NCBI RefSeq assembly: GCF_000621525.1
Contig: NZ_JHYC01000001.1
Location: forward strand, 112,111-176,110
DNA length: 64,000 bases
Direction of reading: 5' to 3'
Origin: Legionella fairfieldensis ATCC 49588
Lineage (GTDB): Bacteria > Pseudomonadota > Gammaproteobacteria > Legionellales > Legionellaceae
Shown here: positions 7,519 through 18,953 of the stretch, piece after piece
Position numbering within the stretch: the stretch's first letter is position 1
Layout of the letters: each line of letters begins with the position of its first letter
Program-made: the position numbers and the translations under genes
Notes under the pieces: model-generated
Told to the model about the DNA's origin: nothing
Database searches by the model: none
Seen by the model: the letters and a program-made list of their open reading frames with translations, nothing else

Positions 7519-9198
7519 TTATTCGCTCTCTTTATTTGCCATTTTTTCTTTTAATAAATCACCTAACGTTGTTGAAGCAACCTCTCCGCTACGTGAATAT
7601 TTTTTAATAGCTTCTGCCTGATCATGAGCATCTTTCGCTTTAATTGAAAGCGCTATTGTACGATTTTTCTTATCAATATTGATAATTTTCGCTTCGATTT
7701 CATCGCCTTCCTTAAAGAGAGCAGAGGCATCGTCCACTCTGTCTTCAGACAATTCATTAGCTCGAATTGTACCGATCACTTCGGGAGCCAGATCAACAGT
7801 CACTGCTTTGGCGTCTACAGCAGATACTTTACCTTTGACAATAGAACCTTTTGTATGCTCTTCAACATAAGTGGTAAAAGAATCTCCTTCCAATTGTTTC
7901 AAACCTAAGGAAATCCGCTCCCGCTCAGCATCAATGGCAAGAATCACCGCTTCCATTTCCTGACCTTTCTTAAATTGCTTGACTGCTTCTTCACCAGGAA
8001 TATTCCAGGAAATATCGGATAAGTGAACCAAACCATCAATTTCACCGTCCAATCCAATGAAGATCCCAAAATCAGTAATGGAACGGATTTTACCGTGAAC
8101 TTTTTGACCTTTACTATGTGTTTGGGCAAATTGATGCCATGGATTACCAACGCATTGTTTCATACCTAATGATATACGGCGTCGCTCTTCATCGATTTCA
8201 AGAACCATAACATCGACCAAATCACCCATTGACACCACTTTACTTGGATGCACATTCTTGTTAGTCCAGTCCATTTCAGACATATGAACCAACCCTTCAA
8301 CACCCTCTTCAATTTCAACAAAACAACCATAATCAGTGATATTAGTCACTTTACCTTGCAGTTTTTTACCGACTGGATAACGCTCAACCAAATCAACCCA
8401 AGGATCGTTTCCTAATTGCTTCATTCCCAATGAAACGCGGTTACGCTCACTGTCAAAACTTAAAACCTTCACTCTTACATCCTGTCCAACTGTCAATAGT
8501 TCGCTGGGATGTTTGACACGTTTCCAGGAGATATCGGTAATATGCAGTAAACCATCAATTCCACCCAAATCAATAAACGCACCATAATCGGTAAGGTTCT
8601 TAACAATACCATTGAGGATTTGACCATCATGTAATGACTCAAGAAGAGCTTGCCGGTCGGCACTACTTTCTTCTTCTACAACTGCACGGCGTGAAACAAC
8701 AATGTTGTTACGTTTCAGATCCATTTTAATAACTTTAAACTCAAGTTCTTTTCCTTCAAGATAAGAAGGATCACGAACTGGTCTGACATCAACCAAAGAA
8801 CCAGGTAAAAACGCACGAATGGTGCCAATTTCCACAGTGAAGCCACCTTTGACTTTTCCGGAAATTAAACCTGTTACAGTATCATTGTTTTCATGGCACT
8901 TGGATAATTTACGCCAGGCTTCCTGACGTTTCGCTTTTTCTCTTGATAGAAGTGTTTCGCCATAGCCATCTTCAACGGAGTCCAGGGCAACTTCAACCGT
9001 ATCACCCAAATGGACTTCCAACTCGCCATTTTTATCCTGGAACTCTTCAACAGCAACGATACCTTCTGATTTTAAACCCGCATTCAAGGTTACAAAATCA
9101 TCATCAATACCAATAACTTTTGCGGTAATAATTGCCCCAGGATAAAACTGGGCACCAATGATACTTTGTTCAAACAATTCTTTGAAACTTTCAGACAT
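7519..9198 (-). CDS. rpsA: 30S ribosomal protein S1
   Basis: A 559-residue protein with six S1/OB-fold repeats, recognisable from recurring segments such as [41 protein letters not shown] and [22 protein letters not shown]1 binds mRNA and helps initiate translation of structured leaders. The start at 9198 ([12 protein letters not shown]) is chosen because the family begins there; the open frame extends 25 codons further up without similarity. It follows cmk, the common gammaproteobacterial order, and ends at a strong terminator. Confidence 0.97.
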   Translation of the reverse strand: MSESFKELFEQSIIGAQFYPGAIITAKVIGIDDDFVTLNAGLKSEGIVAVEEFQDKNGELEVHLGDTVEVALDSVEDGYGETLLSREKAKRQEAWRKLSKCHENNDTVTGLISGKVKGGFTVEIGTIRAFLPGSLVDVRPVRDPSYLEGKELEFKVIKMDLKRNNIVVSRRAVVEEESSADRQALLESLHDGQILNGIVKNLTDYGAFIDLGGIDGLLHITDISWKRVKHPSELLTVGQDVRVKVLSFDSERNRVSLGMKQLGNDPWVDLVERYPVGKKLQGKVTNITDYGCFVEIEEGVEGLVHMSEMDWTNKNVHPSKVVSMGDLVDVMVLEIDEERRRISLGMKQCVGNPWHQFAQTHSKGQKVHGKIRSITDFGIFIGLDGEIDGLVHLSDISWNIPGEEAVKQFKKGQEMEAVILAIDAERERISLGLKQLEGDSFTTYVEEHTKGSIVKGKVSAVDAKAVTVDLAPEVIGTIRANELSEDRVDDASALFKEGDEIEAKIINIDKKNRTIALSIKAKDAHDQAEAIKKYSRSGEVASTTLGDLLKEKMANKESE

Positions 9199-9317
9199 GT
9201 TAATAAACTCTTTAGTAAAAAAATGGAAGTCAGGCTCCCCCCAGCTTCCCCCTGTAGCCGTTTCATTTGCCAATCAAAACCGAGAAGTTCATCATTGAAT
9301 AATGTTCAGGCCCACAT

Positions 9318-10010
9318 TTAACTATGAAACAAGCGCTCATTTGTTAATTTTAATACATTATTGAACACCTGCACAACAGTTAAACCAGTTGTGTCGATTA
9401 AAACCGCGTCCGCTGCAGGTTTTAATGGCGCGTGCAAACGCGTGGAATCTCTTGCATCACGTTTAACCAATTCATCAACAACCTCCGCGAGGCTAACATC
9501 AATTCCTCTTTCTTTCAACTGAAAATAACGACGAGAGGCTCTTTCTTCTACTGTAGCATCCAAATAAATCTTTAAAATTGCGTCAGGGAACACAACTGTT
9601 CCCATGTCGCGACCGTCTGTCACTAACCCGGGGGGCATCGCAAAAGCCCTCTGTCGAGCCAGTAACGCCTCTCTGATTTGAGGCACTACTGCAATTTTAG
9701 AAGCATCCTGACCACATTGCTCCGATCTTATTTCATTAAAAACATCAATTCCTTCCAGAATAACCTGACTTTTTTGATGGGGATCAGTTTCAAAACGTAA
9801 ATTCAAGGCATGAGCCAGTTCAACCATACTCAAAGTGTCATTAAAATGGAGCCCTTTTTTTTTCGCTGCATAAGCAAGAACACGATATAAACAACCACTA
9901 TCGAGTACATGCCAGTCTAAATGATTGGCCAACATATGACACAAGGTTCCCTTTCCAGTGCCACTTGGCCCATCAAGGGTAATAACGGGTATCTCTTTAT
10001 CTGACCTCAT
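9318..10010 (-). CDS. cmk: Cytidylate kinase
   Basis: A 230-residue NMP kinase. The P-loop GPSGTGKGT lies at residues 14-22, followed by LDSGCLYRVLAY, and the characteristic GRDMGTVVFPDA segment is present, as is RASRRYFQLKERG. It phosphorylates CMP and dCMP. The ATG lies one base after the aroA stop, and its ribosome site (AAGGAAATATAGG) overlaps the last aroA codons, which suggests translational coupling. Confidence 0.96.
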   Translation of the reverse strand: MRSDKEIPVITLDGPSGTGKGTLCHMLANHLDWHVLDSGCLYRVLAYAAKKKGLHFNDTLSMVELAHALNLRFETDPHQKSQVILEGIDVFNEIRSEQCGQDASKIAVVPQIREALLARQRAFAMPPGLVTDGRDMGTVVFPDAILKIYLDATVEERASRRYFQLKERGIDVSLAEVVDELVKRDARDSTRLHAPLKPAADAVLIDTTGLTVVQVFNNVLKLTNERLFHS

Positions 10011-10011
10011 C

Positions 10012-11316
10012 CTATATTTCCTTTATAGCCAATTTAATTGTATTGGCTGTTTTTACAAAAGCCGGAAATGACGTTGCAATATTCGCACAATTTTTTATTG
10101 TAACCGGATTTTTAGCCACCGCTCCTGCAATAGCAAATGCCATGGCAATACGATGATCATTGAAACTATTGACTTCACCACCCTGTAATCTGCCGCCGAT
10201 AATAGATAACCCATCTTCAAAAGCTTGAGCTTCTATACCTAAACGTTGTAAACCTTCCACCATAGCGCCTATCCGATCACTTTCTTTACAACGTAATTCC
10301 TTAGCACCATGTAGTAATGTTTGCCCCCTGGCACAAGCTGCTGCTACAAAAATAATCGGGAATTCATCAATGGCCAATGGTACAAGAGAGGCCGGGATAT
10401 CAATTCCTTCCAACGGTGCATATTTCACCCATAGATCGGCAACTGGTTCTTCGCCATAAAACCGTTGGTTAATGCAATTTATATTAGCACCCATACTGGT
10501 TAAAATCTGAATAATACCGATACGAGTCGGATTGATGCCAACATTGCGAATCAGCAGTTCTGAATCAGGAATAAGCGTTGCGGCTACCATAAAAAAAGCA
10601 GCAGAAGAGATATCGCCGGGAACAATAACCTCTGTACCCAGACATTCACTTTCCGAATTTATTATAATCGTTTTTTCAGCGTTCTGAACAGGATAGGAGA
10701 ATGTAGTGAGCATTTTTTCCGTATGATCGCGAGTAAAGCTTCGTTCAATTATTTTTGTTTCCCCTTGAGCATAAAGACCAGCTAGCAAGAGGCAGGATTT
10801 AACCTGCGCGCTTGCCTCTGGTATTTCATAACTGATGCCATGCAGTAAATGTCCGCCATGAATGGTTAAAGGGGCATGTCCGTCTGTTGTTATTATCTCA
10901 GCGCCCATTTTCATCAGCGGACGACTAATACGTTCCATCGGCCTTTGCTGCAGACTTTCATCGCCAAGAAGTGTGCTGTCAAATGCCTGCGCTGCGAGTA
11001 AACCCGCCAGCAAGCGCATACTGGTACCCGAATTACCACAATCGATAGCATCCGATGGACGCCTTAAACCATATTTACCTACTCCATGAATAACAACCCG
11101 CTGAGCGACAGGTCCTTCTATAACAACCCCCATGGACTGAAAAGCCTTTAGTGTGGCGAGACAATCCTGACTATCTAAAAAACCATTGATTGTTGTAGTT
11201 CCCTTTGCAATGGCACCGAAAATAACAGATCTGTGGGAAATAGATTTATCACCCGGAACGACTATATCTCCCTCTACAGCTTTTACCGGGCTGCTTATAA
11301 GACTCAGCAGCCCCAT
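10012..11316 (-). CDS. aroA: 3-phosphoshikimate 1-carboxyvinyltransferase (EPSP synthase)
   Basis: A 434-residue enzyme of the shikimate pathway that joins PEP and shikimate-3-phosphate. Signature sequences are PGDKSISHRSVIFGAIAKG near the N-terminus, DCGNSGTSMRLLAG, the RCKESDRI-type segment (LRCKESDRIGAMVEGL) and FNDHRIAMAFAIAG near the C-terminus. The length is normal. Its ATG overlaps the serC TAA (TAATG), so translation is coupled to serC. Together with serC it links serine and aromatic amino-acid synthesis, a classical serC-aroA pairing. Confidence 0.97.
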   Translation of the reverse strand: MGLLSLISSPVKAVEGDIVVPGDKSISHRSVIFGAIAKGTTTINGFLDSQDCLATLKAFQSMGVVIEGPVAQRVVIHGVGKYGLRRPSDAIDCGNSGTSMRLLAGLLAAQAFDSTLLGDESLQQRPMERISRPLMKMGAEIITTDGHAPLTIHGGHLLHGISYEIPEASAQVKSCLLLAGLYAQGETKIIERSFTRDHTEKMLTTFSYPVQNAEKTIIINSESECLGTEVIVPGDISSAAFFMVAATLIPDSELLIRNVGINPTRIGIIQILTSMGANINCINQRFYGEEPVADLWVKYAPLEGIDIPASLVPLAIDEFPIIFVAAACARGQTLLHGAKELRCKESDRIGAMVEGLQRLGIEAQAFEDGLSIIGGRLQGGEVNSFNDHRIAMAFAIAGAVAKNPVTIKNCANIATSFPAFVKTANTIKLAIKEI

Positions 11317-12404
11317 TATCTGTGTTTCCTGGCAAAATCATTCATAAATTCAACCAAATGCTCAACACCCTCCAAGGGCATGGCATTGTACATACTCGCG
11401 CGTAAACCACCCACAGTACGATGCCCTTTTAGTGCAAGCAGTCCTCTTGCCTTCGCCTCCTCAAGAAACACTTCCTCTAGCATGGGATCATCCAGAGAGA
11501 AACAAATATTGACTAACGAACGTGCTTCTTTAGCCACTCTGCAATGATAAAAATCAGAAGAATCGATACATGCGTATATTTTTTCTGCCTTTTTACAATT
11601 TATTTTGTAAAGTGCGTCTACTCCTCCCTGCTCTTTCACCCAACGAAACATTTTTGCAGCGAGATAGCAATTAAAAGTAGGTAAAGTAGCATAGGTTGAA
11701 CGAGTTGAACTATAAGTTCGATAATCCAGCATGGTGGGAATATTTTCATTGGTAATTGTGTTTAATAATGCATCGCTAACAATAACCAGAGTCAGTCCGG
11801 CATTGGCAATATTTTTTTGCGCGCCGGCAAAAATTAAACCATAATCGCTTACATTAAGTGGCTCACTTAACAGACAGGAAGTCATGTCTGCAATAAGGGG
11901 GACATTGGAAACACCAGGTATTTTTGTAAAATGAACACCATTGACCGTTTCATTCGGCGTGAAATAGAAATAGCGCGTGTTGTCCTTAATTTGCCATTCT
12001 CGTTTAGGGGGAATATGGGTAAAACCTGTTTTCTCACCGTTAGCTACGCAATAAGCGTTTTTTAGTTTATATGCCTCTTCATAAGCGAGATAGGACCAAA
12101 GTCCTGTGACCAAATAACCAGCCTGTTCTTTTGCATCAAGAAAATTCAAGGGAATCATGGCAAACTGCATCCGTGCAGCGCCGCTTAAAAATAAAATATG
12201 ATAATTATCAGGTATGTTTAAAATCTCTCTGAGATCGCTCTCTGCCTGCTCCATTAACTGGGTAAATGCCGGCGTACGATGACCAATTTCCATCACTGAC
12301 ATGCCCATATCCTGCCAATTTAAAAGCTCTTCTTGCGTTTCCCGCAAAATGGATTCGGGCAGCATAGAAGGACCGGCACCAAAATTGTACCCTCTATTCA
12401 TCAT
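11316..12404 (-). CDS. serC: Phosphoserine aminotransferase
   Basis: A 362-residue PLP enzyme that converts 3-phosphohydroxypyruvate to phosphoserine and also serves pyridoxine synthesis. The N-terminal [15 protein letters not shown] is the family signature, and the cofactor lysine is in [14 protein letters not shown]. The start is taken at ATG 12404 (or the next codon, 12401); these ATGs overlap the last codons of gyrA, so the genes are coupled. Longer in-frame starts inside gyrA add sequence unlike the family. Confidence 0.95.
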   Translation of the reverse strand: MMNRGYNFGAGPSMLPESILRETQEELLNWQDMGMSVMEIGHRTPAFTQLMEQAESDLREILNIPDNYHILFLSGAARMQFAMIPLNFLDAKEQAGYLVTGLWSYLAYEEAYKLKNAYCVANGEKTGFTHIPPKREWQIKDNTRYFYFTPNETVNGVHFTKIPGVSNVPLIADMTSCLLSEPLNVSDYGLIFAGAQKNIANAGLTLVIVSDALLNTITNENIPTMLDYRTYSSTRSTYATLPTFNCYLAAKMFRWVKEQGGVDALYKINCKKAEKIYACIDSSDFYHCRVAKEARSLVNICFSLDDPMLEEVFLEEAKARGLLALKGHRTVGGLRASMYNAMPLEGVEHLVEFMNDFARKHR

Positions 12405-14976
12405 CTGTTTCTTCAATGACGTTTTCATCACTATCCACACTATCCTCTGCAATGTCTTCTATACGCTGCATACCCACTACATGTTCGCCAGAACTGACAT
12501 TAATAAGACGTACACCTTGAGTATTGCGGCCAATAATGGATAACTCATCCACTTTGAAACGAACTAATGTTCCCTTATCGGTAATCAGCATTGCTTCATC
12601 GGTATCTGCAACCTGAAGTGCACGAACTACTTTTCCATTCCGTTCATTAACCTGAATTGAAATAACCCCCTGTCCTCCACGTCCTGAAACACGGTATTCC
12701 TCCACATGAGTACGTTTACCGTATCCATTTTCAGTTGCTGTTAAAATGGTGCCGTGTGATTGAGCCACCACTAAAGAAATCACGGATTGATTTTCACTCA
12801 AACGAATACCTCGCACGCCACGAGCAGTACGTCCCATCGGTCTGACCAAATTTTCATCAAATCGAATCACTTTCCCCGCATCGGTAAAAAGCATGATATC
12901 TTTTGAGCCATCAGTAATATCAACACCCACCAGCCGATCATCGTCATTCAGGTCAACCGCAATAATTCCAGTGGAACGCGGGCGACTAAACGCTTCTAAA
13001 GGCACTTTCTTCACTGTACCCTTTCGGGTGGCCATAAATACAAAATAACCTTCCTGATAGTCACGAACAGGCAACATGGCATTGATTGACTCATCGGCTG
13101 CAAGAGGCAGGATATTAACAATCGGTTTGCCACGAGAAATCCGGCTGGCCAAAGGTAACTGGTAAGCTTTAAGCCAATACAGCTTGCCATGATTAGAGAA
13201 GCACAACAAAGTATCGTGAGTGCTTGCAATAATCAACCGTTCTATAAAATCCTCATCTTTTACATTCGTGGCTGACTTGCCTTTTCCACCACGGCGTTGA
13301 GCCTGATAAGCAGAAACAGGTTGATACTTCACATACCCCTGATGTGATAGAGTCACCACTACATTTTCTTCAGTAATTAAATCCTCTATCGTCAAATCTT
13401 CCTGTGAAGCGGTAATTTCCGTGCGGCGCGCATCGCCGAACTGTGACTTGACTTCGATCAACTCTTCACGGATAACTTCCATCAAACGCTCAGGAGAAGC
13501 AAGGATAGTCAGTAATTCTTTAATAACACCTAACAGCTCTTCAAACTCAGAAATAATTTTATCCTGTTCAAGTGCTGTTAAACGATGCAATCTTAATTCC
13601 AGAATAGCTTGTGCCTGATTAGGTGATAAGCGATAACCTGCCGCGACTAAACCAAACTCTTCTGACAAATCATCCGGGCGACAAGCGCTGCTACCTGCAT
13701 TTTTCAGCATGGCTTCCACCATGCCTGCCTGCCATAAGCGTCCCAGCAACGCTTCTTTAGCGTCCTGTGGTGTAGGCGATTTTTTGATGAGATCAATCAT
13801 TTCATCAATATTAGCCAGGGCAATACCCAAACCTTCCAAAAGGTGAGCGCGATTGCGGGCCTTTTTCAATTCAAAAATAGTGCGACGCGTGACTACTTCA
13901 CGTCGGTGTTTAATAAAACATTCAAGGATTTCTTTTAAGTTGAGCGTGCGTGGCTGACCATCAACCAAAGCCACCATATTAATGCCAAACACGTTCTGCA
14001 TTTGCGTATGTGCATATAAATTGTTAAGAACCACTTCTGCAACTTCACCACGCTTCAGCTCAATAACAACACGCATGCCTTGTTTATCCGATTCATCTCT
14101 TAAACCCGATATACCTTCCAATCGCTTTTCACGAACAAGCTCCGCTATCTTTTCCACTAAACGCGCTTTATTAACCTGATAAGGCAATTCGTTAATAATA
14201 ATAGCCTGACGTCCTGAATGACTATCGGTTTCTATCTCTGTACGCGCCCGAATAGAAATTCGACCACGACCTGTACGATAGGCTTGAATGATACCCGCCC
14301 GACCATTAATAATAGCCGCAGTAGGAAAGTCAGGGCCGGGAATATACGTCATTAAATCATCAATGGTTAAACCCGGATCGGCAACAAGAGCAAGACAGGC
14401 GTTAATAACCTCACCAAGATTGTGAGGCGGGATATTGGTTGCCATACCCACTGCGATCCCTGATGAACCATTGACCAATAAGTTGGGAACACGAGAAGGT
14501 AAAACAACCGGAGCAAATTCTGTCTCATCATAGTTTGGACTAAAATCAACCGTTTCTTTTTCAAGATCAGCTAATAAAGCATGCGCCACTTTTGACATTC
14601 TGATTTCGGTATATCGCATTGCCGCGGCAAAATCACCGTCCACCGAACCGAAATTACCCTGTCCGTCAACCAGCATATAACGCATGGAAAAAGGCTGCGC
14701 CATACGAACTATCGTATCATAAACCGCTACATCACCGTGCGGATGGTATTTACCGATTACATCCCCTACCACACGGGCTGATTTTTTATAGGGCTTATTC
14801 CAATCGTTATTCAATTCACTCATCGCGAAAAGCACACGCCGATGAACGGGTTTTAAACCATCACGCACATCGGGTAAAGCACGCCCAACAATAACGCTCA
14901 TAGCGTAATCCAGATAGGACTGCTTTAATTCGTCTTCAATAGTAACCGGTATGACTTCTTTGGCTAAATAAACCAT
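12394..14976 (-). CDS. gyrA: DNA gyrase subunit A
   Basis: An 860-residue type II topoisomerase subunit that introduces negative supercoils. It starts at ATG 14976 ([11 protein letters not shown]); an upstream GTG is less likely. The active-site tyrosine is in [11 protein letters not shown], and the GyrA box QRRGGKG is in the C-terminal DNA-wrapping domain, whose blades follow. The quinolone region reads [19 protein letters not shown]: residue 83 is Val where E. coli has Ser and L. pneumophila has Thr, whereas Asp87 is kept. The 3' end overlaps the serC start and has an acidic tail ([17 protein letters not shown]). Confidence 0.97.
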   Translation of the reverse strand: MVYLAKEVIPVTIEDELKQSYLDYAMSVIVGRALPDVRDGLKPVHRRVLFAMSELNNDWNKPYKKSARVVGDVIGKYHPHGDVAVYDTIVRMAQPFSMRYMLVDGQGNFGSVDGDFAAAMRYTEIRMSKVAHALLADLEKETVDFSPNYDETEFAPVVLPSRVPNLLVNGSSGIAVGMATNIPPHNLGEVINACLALVADPGLTIDDLMTYIPGPDFPTAAIINGRAGIIQAYRTGRGRISIRARTEIETDSHSGRQAIIINELPYQVNKARLVEKIAELVREKRLEGISGLRDESDKQGMRVVIELKRGEVAEVVLNNLYAHTQMQNVFGINMVALVDGQPRTLNLKEILECFIKHRREVVTRRTIFELKKARNRAHLLEGLGIALANIDEMIDLIKKSPTPQDAKEALLGRLWQAGMVEAMLKNAGSSACRPDDLSEEFGLVAAGYRLSPNQAQAILELRLHRLTALEQDKIISEFEELLGVIKELLTILASPERLMEVIREELIEVKSQFGDARRTEITASQEDLTIEDLITEENVVVTLSHQGYVKYQPVSAYQAQRRGGKGKSATNVKDEDFIERLIIASTHDTLLCFSNHGKLYWLKAYQLPLASRISRGKPIVNILPLAADESINAMLPVRDYQEGYFVFMATRKGTVKKVPLEAFSRPRSTGIIAVDLNDDDRLVGVDITDGSKDIMLFTDAGKVIRFDENLVRPMGRTARGVRGIRLSENQSVISLVVAQSHGTILTATENGYGKRTHVEEYRVSGRGGQGVISIQVNERNGKVVRALQVADTDEAMLITDKGTLVRFKVDELSIIGRNTQGVRLINVSSGEHVVGMQRIEDIAEDSVDSDENVIEETDDE

Positions 14977-15293
14977 AATAGGACGCACCCTTATGCAATG
15001 CGGTCAGTTGCCTGGTCGGTTATCTTGAATTAAACACCTTCTTGCTCTCCATTACGATGCTCGTAAGGCGCTTTAATACAGACGAACGACTAACAAAAGA
15101 CTTTAATGAAAATTAAGTTAGAGGATACCACAGAGACCACTTTAATTGAATCTTATCAGGCTAAACTAAATATTCATCAGACTGTGCCAAACCATCCTGA
15201 GCTATCTGGATTTATTATATAAGGTGATTTTAACCTTAAAAATTACTACAGCTCAGGATAAATCCCTGGAGTGTCTGAATTCTATCAAAATAG

Positions 15294-15503
15294 CTACATA
15301 CCATTTATATTATATTGTCCAAAAATTTCCTCTTCGTATGATAAACCTGCTGCTAAATTTACAGCAAAAGTCGAAAATTCTGGCGACATGGAAGAATCAA
15401 AGCTTACAGGCTCGTTACTTTCTAACGCCTGTACATAATGCTCTATAGAGATATTAAACGTTGTATGGGACAAAAAATCCCTATTAACACGAATTGCCGA
15501 CAA
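15294..15503 (-). pseudogene. Possible truncated coding fragment next to a MITE-like repeat
   Basis: A 69-codon frame begins (TTG) inside the palindromic repeat and continues with residues that look protein-like (NISIEHYVQALESNEPVSF, then LSYEEEIFGQYNING). Its first about 14 codons are repeat sequence, so it may be the end of a gene cut off by repeat insertion, or a chance frame. I recognise no family. Confidence 0.22.
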
Positions 15504-15548
15504 AAGTCGGCGATTCGGTACTCTTTGAATTTTTTGTCCAGAACAAAG
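15459..15548. repeat. MITE-like palindromic repeat, short copy
   Basis: About 90 bp whose ends resemble CTTTGTGCCGGAC. On the minus strand it reads CTTTGTTCTGGACAAAAAA, TTCAAAGAGTACCGAATCGC, CGACTTTTGTCGGCAATTCG, GTTAATAGGGATTTTTTG, closely matching both arms of the copy at 37317-37450. It lacks the roughly 45-bp centre of that copy. Confidence 0.7.
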
Positions 15549-15778
15549 GGTATTAAAATCATCTAATCTCGGTTAGACAGAGAATTTTGTCTCTTTTAAT
15601 AACTTAATGATTAAAAAAATCAAATCTGCCAAGCCTCATTTTTTATTCAATATTTTCAATTAATCATACTACCCATATCCATATCTAACGTTAAAATAGT
15701 AAATTGCGCCTCTACTCAATCAGTTATCTCATCATCTTCTATAAAAAAACTGGAAATAAGTTTGACTACAGTGATAAA

Positions 15779-15807
15779 TTGACTGGATGAAGGCATTTTT
15801 ATATAGT
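15779..15807 (+). promoter_or_regulatory. Sigma-70 promoter of gltA
   Basis: TTGACT at 15779-15784 and TATAGT at 15802-15807 are separated by 17 bp, about 55 bases before the gltA start codon. It is the best -35/-10 pair in the gap. Confidence 0.55.
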
Positions 15808-15862
15808 GCTGCACACTGATGCAAGTGAAAGGCTGTCAAGCCAAATAACATGAGGAGATTTA

Positions 15863-17134
15863 ATGACAACGAAATTTGCACGGCTTAGTATAGAAGGCCA
15901 TGAACCTATTGACTTACCTATCTACAGTCCGACACTTGGCAGTGATGTTATAGACATTAATAAACTGGGTGAAAAGGATATGTTTACCTATGATCCGGGT
16001 TTTGTTTCTACCGCTTCTTGTGAATCCAAAATTACTTTTATCGACGGCGATGCTGGCGTATTGCTGTATAGAGGATATCCCATTGAACAGTTAGCTGAAA
16101 AAAAGGATTTTTTAGATGTCAGCTACTTATTGCTAAATGGCGAACTACCCGATAAAAAAGAAAAGCAGGATTTTGTCAGCCTGATTAATAACCATACCAT
16201 GGTACATCAGCAGATGTATAACTTTTTAAATGGTTTTCGTCGTGATGCCCATCCTATGGCGATTATGGTGGGTATTGTGGGCGCCTTGTCAGCGTTCTAT
16301 CATGATTCAATGGATCTGACTAACCAGCAGGATCGGTATATTTCTGCCATTCGTCTAATTGCCAAAATGCCTACCTTAGCGGCAATGAGTTATAAATATT
16401 CAATTGGCCAACCTTACATGTATCCGCTCAATAAAATGTCCTATGCAGAAAATTTTCTCCATATGATGTTCGGGGTTCCTTCTGAAGAAATTGTTCCCAA
16501 TCCTGTAATTGTTGATGCAATGGATACTATCTTCACTCTACACGCTGATCACGAACAGAATGCATCAACCTCAACAGTACGTCTTGCTGGCTCCACGGGC
16601 GCAAACCCTTTCGCCTGTATTTCTGCCGGTATCGGTGCTTTGTGGGGACCTGCACATGGGGGAGCTAACGAAGCTTGCCTTAATATGCTAAAAGAAATTG
16701 GTGATATCAAGCACATTAATCATTACATCAAACGTGCCAAAGACAAAGACGATTCTTTCCGTTTGATGGGCTTTGGTCATCGTGTTTACAAAAGCTATGA
16801 TCCGCGAGCAAAAGTAATGCGAGAAACTTGCTACAAAGTATTAAATGCTGTTGGAGCACATGATGAACCTTTATTTAAACTGGCAATGGAGCTGGAAAGA
16901 ATTGCCTTGGAAGATGATTATTTTATAGAAAAAAAGCTCTATCCTAACGTTGATTTTTACTCAGGCATTACGTTAAGTGCGATCGGTATTCCTACCAATA
17001 TGTATACCGTCATTTTTGCTTTAGCCAGAACAGTAGGATGGATGTCTCACTGGATGGAAATGGTGGCTGGTAAATCCAAAATTGGCAGACCTCGCCAGCT
17101 TTACACCGGTGAAAAACAAAGGGATGTCCCTTGA
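15863..17134 (+). CDS. gltA: Citrate synthase (type II)
   Basis: A 423-residue enzyme that condenses acetyl-CoA with oxaloacetate. Catalytic residues are visible: His in [16 protein letters not shown], His in [16 protein letters not shown] and Asp in [11 protein letters not shown]. The GAGGAG-type ribosome site 6 bases before the ATG fixes the start. It is monocistronic, with its own promoter upstream and a terminator about 120 bases downstream. It takes up the acetyl-CoA made by the pyruvate dehydrogenase complex encoded at 26.4-32.1 kb. Confidence 0.97.
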   Translation: MTTKFARLSIEGHEPIDLPIYSPTLGSDVIDINKLGEKDMFTYDPGFVSTASCESKITFIDGDAGVLLYRGYPIEQLAEKKDFLDVSYLLLNGELPDKKEKQDFVSLINNHTMVHQQMYNFLNGFRRDAHPMAIMVGIVGALSAFYHDSMDLTNQQDRYISAIRLIAKMPTLAAMSYKYSIGQPYMYPLNKMSYAENFLHMMFGVPSEEIVPNPVIVDAMDTIFTLHADHEQNASTSTVRLAGSTGANPFACISAGIGALWGPAHGGANEACLNMLKEIGDIKHINHYIKRAKDKDDSFRLMGFGHRVYKSYDPRAKVMRETCYKVLNAVGAHDEPLFKLAMELERIALEDDYFIEKKLYPNVDFYSGITLSAIGIPTNMYTVIFALARTVGWMSHWMEMVAGKSKIGRPRQLYTGEKQRDVP

Positions 17135-17252
17135 TTTAACTGGAGAACCACTTGCATTTATGAGTGACCGGTGAGCTTTAAGTTTTACTTGACACCCAAA
17201 AGGCCACGGTACGTGACATCATTAAAAGTCAATAAAACTTAAGCTAATTGGA

Positions 17253-17283
17253 GTTGCCTGTCTGAGCAGGCAACAGATTTTTG
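17253..17283 (+). terminator. Terminator downstream of gltA
   Basis: GTTGCCTG and CAGGCAAC form an 8-bp stem with a 6-base loop followed by AGATTTTTG. It lies between gltA and glpD. Confidence 0.65.
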
Positions 17284-17370
17284 TAAGGACCTGGACTTTT
17301 GCTATAAAAATAAACACCTTAAGTTAACCTTGTTGTATGGACGCTTACTACGTTTTGCGGAGACAGAAAC

Positions 17371-18855
17371 ATGGAGCAGCTTTTTGATGTCGCTGTTATT
17401 GGTGGTGGGATCAATGGCTGTGGTGTTGCAGCCGATGCCGCTTTACGTGGTTTATCTGTTATTCTTTTAGAAAAAGATGACCTGGCTTCAAAAACGTCTT
17501 CTGCTAGCAGTAAATTGATTCACGGTGGCTTACGATATCTCGAATATTATGATTTTGCCCTGGTAAAAAAAGCCTTGGACGAACGGCAACTCTTATTGAA
17601 TATTGCCCCTCATTTAGTCCATCCATTAGTTTTCGCGTTACCTTATCAACCTGACATGCGTCCGGCCTGGATATTACGGACAGGTCTGTTTGTTTATGAT
17701 CATTTAAATCGTCAAAATAAACTTCCCCATAGCAAGTCAATACATCGCAATAAACAAACTAATTATTTTGCTCCTTTAAAAGAAGATTTCACTAAAGGTT
17801 TTTTATTTTATGATTGTGCGACTGACGATGCTCGTTTAACAATCGCAAATGCATTGCAAGCAAAAGAACATGGCGCGTCTATTCATACAAGGACAGCATT
17901 ACAACATGTCATGGTTATGGATAATATCTGGCACCTCTCTGTTAAAACAAAAAGAGAACAAGAACAACTTGTTAAAGCAAGATCGCTAATTAATGCGGCC
18001 GGTCCGTGGGTTGAATCGATTAATAAGTTATCAGGGCTTCCCAATAGGTGCGCTCTGTCATTGATAAAAGGCAGTCACATTGTTGTTCACAAACTCTACG
18101 AAGGAGATCATGCCTATCTTTTACAAAATGAAGACAAACGAATTGTATTTATTGTCCCCTACCATAATCATACCATGATAGGCACAACTGATGTCCTTTT
18201 TCACGATTCACCGGATGAGGTGCACATTTCCTATGAAGAAATTGCCTATTTATGCAAGGTTGTTAACACGTATCTTAAATATCCTCTGGAGAAAAATCAT
18301 ATCATCAGCAGCTGGAGTGGAGTCAGACCTTTACTTGCTGCTGAAGGGCTAGAACCTAAAGCATTAAGTCGTGATTATCTTCACGCCTATACTCAGATTC
18401 CCGCGCCTGCCGTAACAATATACGGTGGCAAAATCACAACTTACCGTCAGTCCTCGTTAGAAGCAGTCAATCAATTAAAACCTCTTTTTCCTCATCTTAA
18501 TCAATCGCGGACAAATTCAATACCTTTACCTGGTGCAACCCTTGATGATTGTTCTTATGAAAAATACCTGCAACACGCGCGGGAGAAATATTTTTGGCTC
18601 GATGAAGAATTAAAAGAACGCTATCTTGCCAATTATGGAACACGTACTGAATTATTATTAGCGGATTGCAATCAAATGTCTGATTTAGGTTATGATTTTG
18701 GCCATGGCTTATATCAAATTGAAGTAGATTATTTAGTGCGAGAAGAATGGGCTACTCATTGTGATGATATTTTATGGCGTCGCACTAAATTGGGTTTAAA
18801 TTTTAACCCGCAAAATAAACAAAGATTAGCTGATTATTTACTTAATTCCATGTAA
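17371..18855 (+). CDS. glpD: Aerobic glycerol-3-phosphate dehydrogenase
   Basis: A 494-residue FAD enzyme close to the usual length of about 500. The dinucleotide fold AVIGGGINGCGVAADAALRG is at the N-terminus, followed by the family segment SSKLIHGGLRYLEYYDFALV. The conserved VRPLLAAEG segment and YGGKITTYRQSS lie near residues 320-365, and the C-terminal cap helix domain is present. It oxidises sn-glycerol 3-phosphate to DHAP at the inner membrane, passing electrons to quinone. No glp neighbours are present. A GGAG ribosome site precedes the ATG. Confidence 0.96.
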   Translation: MEQLFDVAVIGGGINGCGVAADAALRGLSVILLEKDDLASKTSSASSKLIHGGLRYLEYYDFALVKKALDERQLLLNIAPHLVHPLVFALPYQPDMRPAWILRTGLFVYDHLNRQNKLPHSKSIHRNKQTNYFAPLKEDFTKGFLFYDCATDDARLTIANALQAKEHGASIHTRTALQHVMVMDNIWHLSVKTKREQEQLVKARSLINAAGPWVESINKLSGLPNRCALSLIKGSHIVVHKLYEGDHAYLLQNEDKRIVFIVPYHNHTMIGTTDVLFHDSPDEVHISYEEIAYLCKVVNTYLKYPLEKNHIISSWSGVRPLLAAEGLEPKALSRDYLHAYTQIPAPAVTIYGGKITTYRQSSLEAVNQLKPLFPHLNQSRTNSIPLPGATLDDCSYEKYLQHAREKYFWLDEELKERYLANYGTRTELLLADCNQMSDLGYDFGHGLYQIEVDYLVREEWATHCDDILWRRTKLGLNFNPQNKQRLADYLLNSM

Positions 18856-18903
18856 GTTTTCCATTCCATGTAAGATTTCCCTTGAATTTATTCCAAATTT
18901 TCG

Positions 18904-18916
18904 CTTTGTGCCGGAC
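18904..18916. repeat. Solo end of the MITE-like repeat
   Basis: CTTTGTGCCGGAC is an exact match to the terminal 13 bp (inverse of the right end) of the palindromic element at 37317-37450. Only the end is present; the following bases do not match. It could be a remnant or a chance match. Confidence 0.4.
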
Positions 18917-18953
18917 GAAAGCAGGAAATCGTTTGCAAAAACAAAATATTCTC

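Larger units (their letters stand above)
14977..15862. other. Intergenic region between gyrA and gltA
   Basis: Nearly 0.9 kb without a firm gene, presumably holding the divergent promoters of gyrA and gltA. It contains a 10-bp inverted repeat (ATCCTGAGCT at 15194-15203 and AGCTCAGGAT at 15250-15259), a fossil coding stretch at 15294-15503, a MITE-like repeat at 15459-15548 and a good sigma-70 promoter at 15779-15807. Confidence 0.6.
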
